From Roseibium sp. Sym1 (lineage in GTDB: Bacteria > Pseudomonadota > Alphaproteobacteria > Rhizobiales > Stappiaceae), in contig NZ_CP114786.1 of the NCBI RefSeq assembly GCF_027359675.1, positions 3,756,501-3,820,500 of the forward strand: a DNA stretch of 64,000 bases. The letters run 5' to 3'. Positions 11,691 through 21,049 of this stretch are shown in pieces. A program made the position numbers and the translations under genes. The stretch's first letter is position 1. Each line of letters starts with the position of its first letter. The notes beneath the pieces are model-generated. The model saw only the letters and a list, made by a program, of their open reading frames with translations, had not been told where the DNA came from and made no database searches.

Positions 11691-11990
11691 TAGAGCATGT
11701 CGCGTTTATTTGGGTTCATTTGACCGAGACAATTTTGGTCACCGGCGAGGCGGTTTGCGCGCCGTGGTGCCGCCCACCACAAGGGCAAGCCAACGACGCA
11801 GGTGGCCAAAATTGTCCGGCCCATTCTAGGGCCAACGCCAAGAGTTTCGCACCTATCCGGGTGGCGCGAAACGGCCCATCGTCAGCGTTGCGCCGCTTGC
11901 CTGATGCATTGCATCGCGCTGCGCGACGCACCTTGCCGAGTGAACCGTTTTGCGCCATCAAATGAACCCAAATAATCGCGACATGCTCTA
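11691..11990. mobile_element. 300-base MITE-like element with 33-base terminal inverted repeats
   Basis: The left end (11691-11723) and the reverse complement of the right end (11958-11990) agree at 32 of 33 positions; both begin TAGAGCATGTCGCG. The outermost TA at each end, inside a CTAG on both sides, looks like the TA target duplication of IS630/Tc1-mariner type transposition. The interior has no credible gene (only frames of 80-130 codons with no family features) and no transposase, so the element would be non-autonomous. Its right end coincides with the TAG stop codon of clcA, which the TA duplication leaves intact. Confidence 0.85.
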
Positions 11991-13631
11991 GTGATGTTCT
12001 TCCTTGGTCGCGTTGATCAGGGCGGCATTGAAGTACCGCAGCCCGCGGACGTGGCGGGCTATCCCGATGATCCGGCTTGCGTCGCCCTTGGCGACCACGG
12101 GAAGGGCCGCCCTGCCGCAACTGTCAAAGCTTTTCAGCGCGCTTTCCAGCGTGTCCGTGTCATGCAGATAGGGGCCGTCCTCGCCCGGATTGAAAGCACG
12201 GTCTTCCTCGGCGTCCGGCGGCGGATCCATGAAGTCGCGCACTTTCACGGTTTCGCTCAGGAACTGGTGAACCCCTTCATTGACGAAACAGCCCCGCATG
12301 CCGAGCTGCCAGTGGAAATATGATTTTCCGTGGACCGCCTGCGTGAGGCCCGTCGCAATCGACACGGCCAGGAGAAGGGCGATGGACAGGGCATAGCCAC
12401 CGGTCAGCTCGAACACGATCACGGTTGTCGAAAACGGCGCGCCCAGGACGGCGGCCGCAACGGCGCCCATGCCCAGGATGGCGTAGAGGCCGTGGCTGGA
12501 AGCCATTTCCGGAAAGACGGATGCGGCGATCAGTCCGAACGCGCCTCCCGTCATGGCGCCGATGTAGAGCGACGGGGAAAAGATGCCGCCGCCGAAACGC
12601 GAGGCGAGCGTGATCGCGGTGGCCGCCGTCTTGACGACGAGAAGCGTCAGCAGGGTAGTGATCGGCAGGGAATGTTTCAGGGCAAGGTCCGTTGCCTCAT
12701 AGCCCACGCCCAGAATGCCGGGAAAGAAGATACCAAGCGCTCCGACCGCCAGGCCGCCGATCACCGGCCTCAGCCAGAGCGGCATGGTGATGTTGCGGGC
12801 GGTCCAGTCCGTGCCGATCAGGGCAAACTGAAACAGGATGGCAACCGCCGCGCAGGTCAGTCCCAGCAAGGCAAAGGCTGGGATCTCCAGATAGGATGTG
12901 ATCTCGTATTGCGGGATCTCGAAGGCGGCGACATCGCCGAACCAGAGCCGCGAGAGAAGTGTTCCCATCACCGAGGCCAGAACGATCGGCACGAAGGCCG
13001 AGACGGCATAGTGGCCGAGGATCACTTCATGGGCGAACAGCACACCCGCGATGGGGGCGTTGAACGAGGCCGAGACGCCACTGGCGACCGCACAGCCAAG
13101 CAGGATGCGCCGGGCGGAATCGGGCAGGTGGAAATAGCTGCAGACCGCGGTTCCGAGCGTCGCGCCGAGATGCACGACGGGCCCTTCGCGACCGGCGCTC
13201 GCGCCGCTTCCGAGCGACAGGGTGGTCACGAGGGCCGACCAAAGGCCGGACTTCAGCGGCAGGCCGCGCCCGCCATAGGCCCTTGCCTCGATGACGTCGG
13301 CGACACCGCCGGCGCGCTGCTGGGGGTGGAACTTGTGCAGGATCCAGCCGACCAGCAGTCCGCCGACAGCCGGCGCCAGCAGAATCACCCACCAGGGCTG
13401 TTCGGCGGCCGCCTGCCAGGTGCGTTCCGTCGTCGTTTGCAGCCAGGGCCACTGGACAAGGCCGATCGCCGTGCGGAAAGCAATGGCGGCCAGGGCAACC
13501 AGCGCCCCGACAAAGATGGACAGCCCCCAGACGACATGCAGCCGGCTCGAGCGGTATTGGCGCACATTCGGTGTGATCCAGCTGACGAGGATGGAGGGAA
13601 GCTGTGCGGCTGTTTGCAGTATCTTGCGCAT
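11988..13631 (-). CDS. clcA: ClcA-type chloride channel/antiporter with C-terminal CBS segment
   Basis: A CLC family membrane protein of 547 residues that moves chloride, probably in exchange for protons. The selectivity motif GSGASAGREGP ends at residue 151, with the gating glutamate E149 in GREGP. The usual GSGIP stretch is replaced by AGGVAD. About ten hydrophobic segments run to residue 430, and a C-terminal cytoplasmic piece (VRDFMDPPP onward) resembles a CBS domain, which in this family senses nucleotides. The stop codon overlaps the end of the MITE-like element, and the protein is not truncated by comparison with the family. The gene lies downstream of a thioesterase gene but is separated by a terminator. 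Confidence 0.9.
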   Translation of the reverse strand: MRKILQTAAQLPSILVSWITPNVRQYRSSRLHVVWGLSIFVGALVALAAIAFRTAIGLVQWPWLQTTTERTWQAAAEQPWWVILLAPAVGGLLVGWILHKFHPQQRAGGVADVIEARAYGGRGLPLKSGLWSALVTTLSLGSGASAGREGPVVHLGATLGTAVCSYFHLPDSARRILLGCAVASGVSASFNAPIAGVLFAHEVILGHYAVSAFVPIVLASVMGTLLSRLWFGDVAAFEIPQYEITSYLEIPAFALLGLTCAAVAILFQFALIGTDWTARNITMPLWLRPVIGGLAVGALGIFFPGILGVGYEATDLALKHSLPITTLLTLLVVKTAATAITLASRFGGGIFSPSLYIGAMTGGAFGLIAASVFPEMASSHGLYAILGMGAVAAAVLGAPFSTTVIVFELTGGYALSIALLLAVSIATGLTQAVHGKSYFHWQLGMRGCFVNEGVHQFLSETVKVRDFMDPPPDAEEDRAFNPGEDGPYLHDTDTLESALKSFDSCGRAALPVVAKGDASRIIGIARHVRGLRYFNAALINATKEEHH

Positions 13632-13689
13632 CGGTCACGTGCGGTGTGCGGTTTGCTGTGGAAGCCATTGTGCCCGAGTCGGTTCGAAA

Positions 13690-13723
13690 GAACAGGCCGG
13701 CGATCGGGCAAGCCGGCCTGTTC
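13690..13723 (-). terminator. Terminator after the thioesterase gene
   Basis: A perfect 12-bp stem (GAACAGGCCGGC/GCCGGCCTGTTC) with a 10-base loop lies between the thioesterase stop (13754) and the clcA start (13631). On the minus strand it is followed by a short T-rich tract (TTCTTTCG), so it probably ends the thioesterase transcript. Confidence 0.75.
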
Positions 13724-13753
13724 ACATGGTTTTGCGCCGGTTTGACCGCGCAA

Positions 13754-14248
13754 TCAGCCCTTTTTCCGGATTTCGATATGCCGGCCAGCGCGTTCCGGAC
13801 GGGGCAGGCCTGCATGGGCTTTCCCGAGCGCTGTCAGGTTCGCCAGGATGTCTTCGGGCCAGGGCGCCACCTTGCGGGCGTTCATGTCGACGTGAAGGCT
13901 CATCTGCTCTGAGGTCGCCGACAGCCACCGCTCTTCCGCGTGGCGCAGTTCCTGGTAGAAATGGGCCCGTTTGCCGTCGAAATCGATGAGTTGCAGCGTC
14001 GCGATCACCGGCATGCCTTCGCTCAGTTCACGCACGTAGCAGACATGGACCTCGGCGCTGAAATACGAGGCCCCACGGGTTTTGACATAGTCCGGACCGA
14101 GTCCCAGACGGTTGAAAACCTCATCGACAGCCGTGTCGAAGAGCACATTGTAGTAGGCCATGTTCAGGTGGCCGTTATAGTCAATCCAGTCCGACCTGAC
14201 CGTCATCAGGCTGCTTTCGACGGGTTCCGGCTTCCAGGTCTCTGTCAT
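13754..14248 (-). CDS. Acyl-CoA thioesterase (hotdog fold)
   Basis: A 164-residue single hotdog-domain protein of the 4-hydroxybenzoyl-CoA thioesterase group, predicted to hydrolyse acyl-CoA thioesters. The catalytic Asp is expected in SDWIDYNGHLNMAYY, the standard D-x-x-GH-x-NxxxY signature, followed by the long central helix FDTAVDEVFNRLGL. Start ATG 14248 has GGAGGA ideally placed upstream, so the longer open frame to 14326 is rejected. The gene is divergent from the D-lactate dehydrogenase-like gene, with both promoters in a 128-base gap. Similar proteins occur in carnitine degradation clusters, but no such genes are present here. Confidence 0.82.
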   Translation of the reverse strand: MTETWKPEPVESSLMTVRSDWIDYNGHLNMAYYNVLFDTAVDEVFNRLGLGPDYVKTRGASYFSAEVHVCYVRELSEGMPVIATLQLIDFDGKRAHFYQELRHAEERWLSATSEQMSLHVDMNARKVAPWPEDILANLTALGKAHAGLPRPERAGRHIEIRKKG

Positions 14249-14376
14249 ACATTTCCTCCGGGTGGTATCAGAACGTTGAGCGTCGGTGCCCGGTTTGGCT
14301 TTGACCTTTCGGGCTCGCGCTAACATATTCAGATTTTGACCGCACAGCCAAAGCCGTGCGCTCTGGAGGACAGAAA

Positions 14377-15801
14377 ATGCCGGAATTGGCGACGACGACG
14401 GACAACACCCAAACCGTTGATGGAAAAAGCGGGATTGCCGCCGTTATCTCCCAGCTGAAGGACAGGTTCGCCAACCGCTGCTCCACGTCCGCGGCGCTGC
14501 GCGAACAGCACGGGCACACCACCACCTGGCTGAAGAACCAGCCGCCCGAAGCGGTCGTTTTTGCCGAATCGACCGAGGATGTGGCGGATGCCGTGAAGAT
14601 CTGCGCGCATGCCGGGGTGCCTGTCATCGCCTTCGGTGCCGGCTCCTCCCTGGAAGGCCATGTCAACGCGCCGTTCGGGGGCGTGTCGATTGACCTGTCT
14701 CGGATGAATGCGGTTCTTGAGGTGAATGCGGCCGACCTCGATTGCCGGGTTCAGGCCGGCGTCACGCGCAAGCAGTTGAACAGTTACATCCGCGACACGG
14801 GCCTGTTCTTTCCCATCGATCCCGGCGCCGACGCGTCGCTGGGCGGCATGGCCGCGACCCGAGCCTCCGGCACCAACGCGGTGCGCTACGGCACCATGAA
14901 GGACGCGGTGCTCGGACTGACCGTGGTGACCGCGGACGGACGCATCATCAAGACAGGAGGGCGCGCGAAAAAGTCGTCGGCCGGCTACGACCTCACCCGC
15001 CTCTTTGTCGGGTCCGAGGGGACACTCGGCGTGATCACGGAACTCACCCTGCGCCTGCATGGCCAGCCGGAAGCGATCTCCGGCGGGATCTGCCCGTTCC
15101 CGGATGTCGCCTCGGCCTGCAACGCGGTCAGCACCACCATCCAGATGGGGCTGCCGGTGGCCCGTATCGAGCTTCTCGACGAGGTTCAGATCCGCGGTTG
15201 CAACATCTATTCGAAGCTCGGCCTGGCGGAGACGCCGACCCTGTTTCTCGAGTTCCATGGTTCCGAAGCCAGTGTGCGCGAGCAGTCGGAGATGTTTTCC
15301 TCGATTGCCGAGGAGTTCGGCGGCGGTCCGTTCGAATGGGCAACGGCCGCGGAGGACCGGACCCGTCTTTGGACGGCGCGTCACGACGCCTACTGGGCCG
15401 GCAAGGCACTCAAACCGGACGCCGATATCATGGTCACGGATGTGTGCGTACCGATCTCGCGCCTGGCGGATTGTGTTGCCGAAACCGCCGAGGATATTCG
15501 CGCGGAGGGGTTCCTGGCTCCCATCGTCGGACATGTCGGCGACGGCAATTTTCACGTCCAGGTCCTGGTGAATCTGGACGATCCGGAGGAAAAGCACCGG
15601 ACCGAGAAATTTGTCGAACGCCTGTCGCTCCGGGCCATCGACATGGGCGGCACCTGCACAGGCGAACATGGCGTCGGGCAGGGAAAACAGAAATACATGG
15701 CGCGTGAACACGGCGAGGCACTGGAGGTCATGCGGGCGGTCAAGCAGGCCCTGGATCCCCACAATATTATGAATCCCGGCAAGATCCTGCCGCAGTCGTG
15801 A
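14377..15801 (+). CDS. FAD-linked D-lactate dehydrogenase / GlcD-like oxidase
   Basis: A 474-residue flavoprotein of the vanillyl-alcohol oxidase superfamily that oxidises D-lactate or another D-2-hydroxyacid. The N-terminal FAD-binding PCMH domain shows IAFGAGSSLEGHVN and DPGADASLGGMAATRASGTNA. The C-terminal FAD-oxidase domain has GHVGDGNFHVQVLV and GGTCTGEHGVGQGK, both typical of the mitochondrial LDHD/GlcD group and containing the metal-site His residues. ATG 14377 is preferred over the upstream in-frame codon because GGAGGA lies seven bases before it. No separate Fe-S subunit (glcE or glcF) is adjacent, favouring a cytochrome-linked D-lactate dehydrogenase. Confidence 0.87.
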   Translation: MPELATTTDNTQTVDGKSGIAAVISQLKDRFANRCSTSAALREQHGHTTTWLKNQPPEAVVFAESTEDVADAVKICAHAGVPVIAFGAGSSLEGHVNAPFGGVSIDLSRMNAVLEVNAADLDCRVQAGVTRKQLNSYIRDTGLFFPIDPGADASLGGMAATRASGTNAVRYGTMKDAVLGLTVVTADGRIIKTGGRAKKSSAGYDLTRLFVGSEGTLGVITELTLRLHGQPEAISGGICPFPDVASACNAVSTTIQMGLPVARIELLDEVQIRGCNIYSKLGLAETPTLFLEFHGSEASVREQSEMFSSIAEEFGGGPFEWATAAEDRTRLWTARHDAYWAGKALKPDADIMVTDVCVPISRLADCVAETAEDIRAEGFLAPIVGHVGDGNFHVQVLVNLDDPEEKHRTEKFVERLSLRAIDMGGTCTGEHGVGQGKQKYMAREHGEALEVMRAVKQALDPHNIMNPGKILPQS

Positions 15802-15961
15802 TATTGTATCGAATCAGACCGGCAAGCTCGATCCGGCTGACCTCCGGTCGAGTTGCGACAGGTTGCCTGCCGGAAACAATTCCGTATTTGCAGTGCAGCA
15901 GTCATCAGGTACAGCTATCCGGTCTGATTTCCGGTGACTTTGGAGAACAAGGAGACAAGGC

Positions 15962-18900
15962 CTGAACTCCGTCTACATCACTTTGGGAATAACCGTGATC
16001 CTGGTGCTGGTGGCAGCACTGGTGGGGCCGTATTTTATCGACTGGACGAATTACCGCTCCACTTTCGAGACCTACGCGGAGCGTGCGCTCGGACATCGGG
16101 TGACCGTTCTGGGAGAGGCCGATCTGCGGTTGCTGCCGGCGCCCTCGATCAGTTTTTCCGATGTTCGTGTCGGGGAAGCGGAGGACCCGCTTCTGGTGGT
16201 CTCCAAATTCGACATGCGCATAGAGCTTCCGCCGCTCCTGAAAGGCGAGATCCGGGTCCTCGAAATGGAACTGGATCGTCCGCACCTGTCGCTTGCGCTG
16301 GACGAGGACGGCCGGCTGGACTGGCTGACAGCGATGACGTCGGATGGCGCCCTGGCCAAGCTCGCGCCGCAGGACCTTGCCTTTGAAAAGGTGTCGATCC
16401 GTGACGGCGCCCTGACGATCGTGGATGCCAGGTCGGGTGAAACCCACCGGATCGACAACGGCAATCTGTCGGTTTCCGCCCGCACGCTGGCCGGGCCGTT
16501 CAAGGCATCGGGCAGCCTGACGCTGAATGACGCGCCCTACATGGTGAGCCTTGCGACGGGGCAGGCGCGGGACGAGACCGGCATACGTATCAAGGGTGAA
16601 GTCACACCGACCGACATGCCGGTCAATTTCACATTTGACGGCGTGCTGCAGGAAGTCGACGCGGCGCCGGCTTTCGAAGGCGACTTTGGCATTGCCTCCG
16701 TCGCCCTGGAGGAGGATGCAGAGAACATCTGGCTGGCGGAAGGCACGTTTGCCGCCGACATCGCCGAAGTGTCCGTCCCGGAGTTCGAGTTCCGCTATGG
16801 TCCGGAGGACCGGCGCCTGAGCATGAGCGGCAATGCCGACCTCGTCTATGCGGGCGACAAGCGGTTTGTGGTCCGGGCCAAGTCAAAGCAGATCGATCTC
16901 GACAGGCTGCTAGGCGGCGGTCCCCAGGCGCCGGTCGACATTGAATCCGCCGGTGCGCAACTGATCGCGGCCCTGCGCGCCGTACCGCTGCCGTCCATCG
17001 ACGGCGCGATATCGATGGATGTGCCGGCGCTGGTAGCCGGGGGCGGCATCATCCAGAATGTGCGGCTTGACCTGGAAACCATGCTGGGCGGCTGGCGTAT
17101 CGCCCGGCTGGCGGGGCGTCTGCCCGGGCGCACCACCGTCGCGACCCAGGGCGATCTCGGACTGAAGCCGGCCATGACCTATCGCGGCGCCGTTTCGGTC
17201 AGTTCCGACCAGCCGGGCTCGCTCCTGGGCTGGTGGCGCCAGAAGGATATCGGCGTCAGCACCATGGAACCGGTGTCCGTGGAAGGCCGGCTGAACCTCG
17301 TGCCGGAAGGGGCGGCGCTGGACAATCTGCGTGTCACGCTTGCCGGCGCCGAGGCGCGCGGCGGCATGGCCTATCGCAAGCCGCGCAACGGCAATTCGGT
17401 GTTTTCGCTCAGCCTTGACGCGGACCGTCTTGATCTCGACCAGGTCGAGGGACTTGCCGCCCTGATCCGGCCCGAGCGCAATGCCGCGGGCAACACGCAG
17501 GATCCGACCGGGCTGGATGTATCCGTCCGCCTGCGCGCACGGGAAGTCGTCGCGCGCGGCGTCGAGGGCGAGGGGCTGACGCTGGAGGCGGAATATTCCG
17601 ATGGCGGCGTGCGCATCGACCGCCTGTTCGCCGATGACCTGGCCGGTGCCCGGCTGGATGTTTCCGGTGACATCCGCAACCTGTTCTCGGCACCCGAAGG
17701 GGCCGTTGCCGGGACGCTTGACGCCAGGGACCTGTCAGGGCTTGTGGCGCTGACCGGCAGTCTCTTTCCGGAAACGGTGTTCGCCGAGCGGCTGGAAAAG
17801 GCCGCGGCCAGCCTTGTTCCCGCGAAATTCGATGCGGAGCTGAAGGCGGCCGCCGCCGCTGATGCAACGGACATGTCCCTGCGCCTTGACGGCACGGCGG
17901 GCGGGGCGGAAACCGCGCTGCAGGCGGCCCTGAAGGGGCGTGTCGATGATTGGCATGCCGCCGATATCGACCTGTCGCTCGCCCTCAAAGGCCCCGATGG
18001 CGGCAAGATGCTGCAGCAGCTTGGCCTTGACGTGATCCCGGTGGAGACGGCGGGAACGGGACAGTTGTCGCTCTCCGCATCCGGCAGGCCCGAAGAGGGG
18101 CTGTCCGTCGAACTGGCCGCGGCCGTGGGGGACACGCGGCTTGACGGCTCCGGTTCCCTGACACTTGCCGAGGACGCAGAGCCTGAATACCGCCTGGCGC
18201 TCAAGGCACAAACCGGAGATCTCGCACCGCTGGCGCTGATGGCCGGGCGGGTCATGCCCGTCATGACCGGCACGATCCCCGCAGAGCTTTCCGTCGATCT
18301 GGAAGGGGTCGGCAGTGCGCTCGCCATTTCCAGAGCCGAAGGCGAGGTTGGTGAAACCCGCTTCAAGGCCCGCCTGGAAGGGGACCTGGAGCCAGCACCC
18401 GGAGAACGCAACCGCCGCTTTTCCGGTGAACTTTCCGTCAATCAGGCCGATTTGCGCGGCCTGACCGAACTTGTGCTTGGCCCAGACCAGTGGTTCGGGG
18501 CGGGGGACGGTTCCAGCATCTGGCCGGTTGCGCCGTTTGGAGCGCCGCTTATGGACGGCGTCGATGTCACGCTGGCCTTCGAGGCCGACCGGTTGCGCCT
18601 TGACGAGGAAACCGAAGTGACCGGGCCGCGCGCCGAGCTGCGCCTGTCACCCACCCTGTTGCGTCTGGACGGGCTTTCAGGCGCGTTTGCCGGTGGCAGC
18701 CTGGAAGGCAGTCTGTCGATCCGCCGCACGGAGGCGGAGGCGGCGGCTTCGGGACGGGTCAAGCTCGACGGCGCCGATCTGCGCCAGGTCGCCTGGCGGC
18801 CGAGCGGCCGGGCGGTCGCTTCCGGCACGCTCGACCTGTTCCTGGAATTCGAAGGTGCCGGCCGGTCGATCTCCGCCATCGTGACCGGGCTCACCGGCGG

Positions 18901-19837
18901 TGGCACGTTCGTCATGGAAAACGGCGAGTTCCGGGGCCTCAATCCGCAGGCCTTCCCGCTGGTGACCCGGGCCGTGGACGCGGGACTGGAACTGGCCGAT
19001 GACAAGATCCGCGAAGTCTTTGTCAGTCACATGGCCGCGGGCAGCCTGCCGTTCCAGCGTGTCGACGGCACGCTGACCATGGTCGGCGGACGCCTCAGTG
19101 CCCGCAATGTGGTGGTCGATTCCGAGCGTGCCGAAATCTTCGGGTCGGCCGAGGTGGATCTCGGCACATATGATCTGGATGCGGACTTCTCGCTGAAGGT
19201 CGATCCCGGCGAGGACGCGGTCACCGGGGCGGAACCCCAGGTCGGGCTGCTGTTCCAGGGGCCGGTCGACGTGCCCGCCCGTCGGGTAGACATCGCGCCG
19301 TTCACCGCCTACCTGACCCTGCGCGCCTTCGAACAGGAGGTTGAGCGGGTGGAAAAGCTGCAGGCGGAAATCCTGGAGCGGGACCGCCTGATGCGCGAAC
19401 TGAAACGGCAGAGGGAAGCGGAAGCCCGCCGCGTGCGCCTGGCCGAAGAGGCGGCGCGCAAGGCCGAGGAAGAGCGCCTGCGTCTCGAGGAAGAACAGTC
19501 CGGCAATGCCGATCCCGCTCAGGAGGAGCAGGAGAATTCGGCTTTGCCGCAAGAAAGCGCACCGGCGGCTGATACAGCGGCGGTCACCACCGAGGTGCCG
19601 GCCAAACCGGAGCCTAGCCAACAGGGCAGCGTGGTACCTGCCGAACCGGCCGAACCGTTTGCGGATCGCATCCGGGCGCTTCTGGAAACACCCGGCGCGG
19701 ATGCCATATCAGCCCCGGCGGCGGCGCCGGCCGCCAAACCGGCCAACAGCCTGCCCCCGCTCGAGCCGCCCGTTTCCATCGGTGACCTGATCACCCAGGA
19801 TGTCGGCGGACCGCTGGTGCTGCCCGGGGCACAGTAG
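15962..19837 (+). CDS. AsmA family envelope protein, likely CTG start
   Basis: A 1291-residue member of the AsmA-like bridge proteins, which span the periplasm and help lipid traffic to the outer membrane. One N-terminal membrane anchor (GITVILVLVAALVGPYFIDW) is followed by the AsmA domain and a long beta-rich repeat region, then a charged C-terminal helix (about residues 1120-1190, rich in E, R and K) and a proline/alanine-rich tail. The first standard start in frame is TTG 15983, but CTG 15962 restores the residues NSVYITL before the anchor and has GGAG seven bases upstream; the next stop upstream leaves no ATG or GTG. I infer CTG initiation, with TTG as the alternative. Confidence 0.85.
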   Translation: MNSVYITLGITVILVLVAALVGPYFIDWTNYRSTFETYAERALGHRVTVLGEADLRLLPAPSISFSDVRVGEAEDPLLVVSKFDMRIELPPLLKGEIRVLEMELDRPHLSLALDEDGRLDWLTAMTSDGALAKLAPQDLAFEKVSIRDGALTIVDARSGETHRIDNGNLSVSARTLAGPFKASGSLTLNDAPYMVSLATGQARDETGIRIKGEVTPTDMPVNFTFDGVLQEVDAAPAFEGDFGIASVALEEDAENIWLAEGTFAADIAEVSVPEFEFRYGPEDRRLSMSGNADLVYAGDKRFVVRAKSKQIDLDRLLGGGPQAPVDIESAGAQLIAALRAVPLPSIDGAISMDVPALVAGGGIIQNVRLDLETMLGGWRIARLAGRLPGRTTVATQGDLGLKPAMTYRGAVSVSSDQPGSLLGWWRQKDIGVSTMEPVSVEGRLNLVPEGAALDNLRVTLAGAEARGGMAYRKPRNGNSVFSLSLDADRLDLDQVEGLAALIRPERNAAGNTQDPTGLDVSVRLRAREVVARGVEGEGLTLEAEYSDGGVRIDRLFADDLAGARLDVSGDIRNLFSAPEGAVAGTLDARDLSGLVALTGSLFPETVFAERLEKAAASLVPAKFDAELKAAAAADATDMSLRLDGTAGGAETALQAALKGRVDDWHAADIDLSLALKGPDGGKMLQQLGLDVIPVETAGTGQLSLSASGRPEEGLSVELAAAVGDTRLDGSGSLTLAEDAEPEYRLALKAQTGDLAPLALMAGRVMPVMTGTIPAELSVDLEGVGSALAISRAEGEVGETRFKARLEGDLEPAPGERNRRFSGELSVNQADLRGLTELVLGPDQWFGAGDGSSIWPVAPFGAPLMDGVDVTLAFEADRLRLDEETEVTGPRAELRLSPTLLRLDGLSGAFAGGSLEGSLSIRRTEAEAAASGRVKLDGADLRQVAWRPSGRAVASGTLDLFLEFEGAGRSISAIVTGLTGGGTFVMENGEFRGLNPQAFPLVTRAVDAGLELADDKIREVFVSHMAAGSLPFQRVDGTLTMVGGRLSARNVVVDSERAEIFGSAEVDLGTYDLDADFSLKVDPGEDAVTGAEPQVGLLFQGPVDVPARRVDIAPFTAYLTLRAFEQEVERVEKLQAEILERDRLMRELKRQREAEARRVRLAEEAARKAEEERLRLEEEQSGNADPAQEEQENSALPQESAPAADTAAVTTEVPAKPEPSQQGSVVPAEPAEPFADRIRALLETPGADAISAPAAAPAAKPANSLPPLEPPVSIGDLITQDVGGPLVLPGAQ

Positions 19838-19845
19838 GCTCCGGT

Positions 19846-20067
19846 TCAGTTCATTGCTGATGTTTTTACCCGCTTCAACGCCCAGACCCTGACCGCCGAC
19901 GACAACGGATCGTCCGGATCGCGGTTGTCGTCGATTTCGGCGATCAGCCCCGCCAGGGACCGCCTCTCCGAGGCAACAAACCCGTCAACGACGTCCCAGA
20001 ATTCGGGTTCGAGGGCAAGGCTTGTGCGGTGGCCGTGCAGGGAGAGGGAGCGTTTGATCAGCGCCAT
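19846..20067 (-). CDS. Ribbon-helix-helix domain protein
   Basis: A 73-residue protein with an RHH-type DNA-binding fold: beta strand IKRSLSLHGHRTSLALEP, then helices FWDVVDGFVASERRSLAGLIAEI and the C-terminal SSAVRVWALKRV. This arrangement is the conserved alphaproteobacterial RHH_4 family, which is normally found with DUF4169 and sspB as here. The three genes are in the same direction with gaps of 6 and 27 bases, suggesting one operon. Function unknown. Confidence 0.82.
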   Translation of the reverse strand: MALIKRSLSLHGHRTSLALEPEFWDVVDGFVASERRSLAGLIAEIDDNRDPDDPLSSAVRVWALKRVKTSAMN

Positions 20068-20073
20068 CAGACT

Positions 20074-20283
20074 TCAGCTGCCGGTGTCGTTGCCGGACGG
20101 ATCATCCTGGCCCAGCTTGTGACCGTCGACGTGGTGTTCAAGGTCCTCCCGCCGCTTGCGGGCGGCCTCACGTTCGGCCTTGGTTCGGCCGAACTTGCGG
20201 CGGTTGTCTTCCGCGGCCTTGTCCTTGTCCTGACGTTGCTTGTGTTTGCGCGCCATGCGCAGATTGATGATCTCCGCGCTCAT
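20074..20283 (-). CDS. DUF4169 family small protein
   Basis: A 69-residue, highly charged protein beginning MSAEIINLRMARKHKQR and ending in an Asp/Gly tail, the pattern of DUF4169. It is probably a single long helix, with no catalytic motif visible. It lies between sspB and the RHH gene in a compact minus-strand group conserved in Rhizobiales; no function is known. Confidence 0.8.
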   Translation of the reverse strand: MSAEIINLRMARKHKQRQDKDKAAEDNRRKFGRTKAEREAARKRREDLEHHVDGHKLGQDDPSGNDTGS

Positions 20284-20310
20284 GGGTCTCTCCCGAAAAG
20301 TGCCTTCGGA

Positions 20311-20889
20311 TCAGGTCTTCTTGCGGAACGCGTCCAGCGAAACCACTTCGCCGCCGCCCTCGCCGGCAGGTGTCTTGGTGGTTACGTCGTCCGTGTTGTC
20401 GGGGGCCGCGCTGGCCGCTTCCTTGCTGTCGTCCTGGTCGCCGGCCTTGGACTGGCTGTCCGCATGCTCCTGCTCGGCCTTGGCGAGCTCTTCCACGGCT
20501 TCCAGGAGCTCCTCGGGAAGTTCCTCGGCCGTCTTGCCCGGATCGAACTCCAGGGCAAACTGGACGGAAGGATCGAAGAAGCCCTTGATGGCCGAGAAGG
20601 GGACCAGCAGCTTTTCCGGAACGCCGCCGAAGGACAGGCCGACCTCGAAGGCGTGCTCACCGATGGCAAGGTCCCAGAACTGGTGTTGCAGCACGATGGT
20701 CATTTCCTGCGGGTAGCGCTCTTTCAGGCGCTGGGAAATGCGCACCCCGGGGGCATTGGTGTCGAAGGCGATATAAAAGTGATGGTCCCCGGGCAGCCCG
20801 GTGCGTCCGACTTCGGCAAGGATTTTCTTGACCGCGCCACGCAGCGCGTCCTGGATCAGAATGTCGTATCGCAGAAGGTCTTCAGACAT
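20311..20889 (-). CDS. sspB: SspB-type ClpXP adaptor (alpha type)
   Basis: Binds ssrA-tagged proteins and delivers them to the ClpXP protease. The 192-residue protein has the N-terminal tag-binding fold (EDLLRYDILIQDALRGAVKKIL, then HHFYIAFDTNAPGVRIS and the QEMTIVLQHQFWDL strand) and a long acidic, low-complexity tail; in SspB proteins the extreme C-terminus docks on ClpX. Start ATG 20889 is chosen because the family begins MxEDLxRYD; an in-frame ATG at 20934 would add 15 unrelated residues. The tmRNA gene that encodes the tag lies directly upstream on the same strand, and the DUF4169 and RHH genes follow. Confidence 0.9.
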   Translation of the reverse strand: MSEDLLRYDILIQDALRGAVKKILAEVGRTGLPGDHHFYIAFDTNAPGVRISQRLKERYPQEMTIVLQHQFWDLAIGEHAFEVGLSFGGVPEKLLVPFSAIKGFFDPSVQFALEFDPGKTAEELPEELLEAVEELAKAEQEHADSQSKAGDQDDSKEAASAAPDNTDDVTTKTPAGEGGGEVVSLDAFRKKT

Positions 20890-21049
20890 CAGTATTGATC
20901 GAATCTCGCTGGGAATGTTGTCTCTCTGCAGCACATTGACGGGACGGGATCAAAAAGAAAAGGCTCTTTTCCCGGTGAACCCAGATTAATGTGCCGCTTC
21001 GCTCCGGATTTGCTGTGTGCCTACCGGAACAAACTAGGACACTTGAAAA

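Noticed and set aside
11720..11965. 81-codon frame inside the MITE-like element and a longer one on the opposite strand
   Set aside because: No start context, no homology features, Cys/Arg/Pro-rich; the interior of such elements often has random open frames.
12330..13745. 471-codon plus-strand frame opposite clcA
   Set aside because: Composition (Gly, Arg, Asp, Gln rich) is that of an antisense frame, and clcA motifs are unambiguous.
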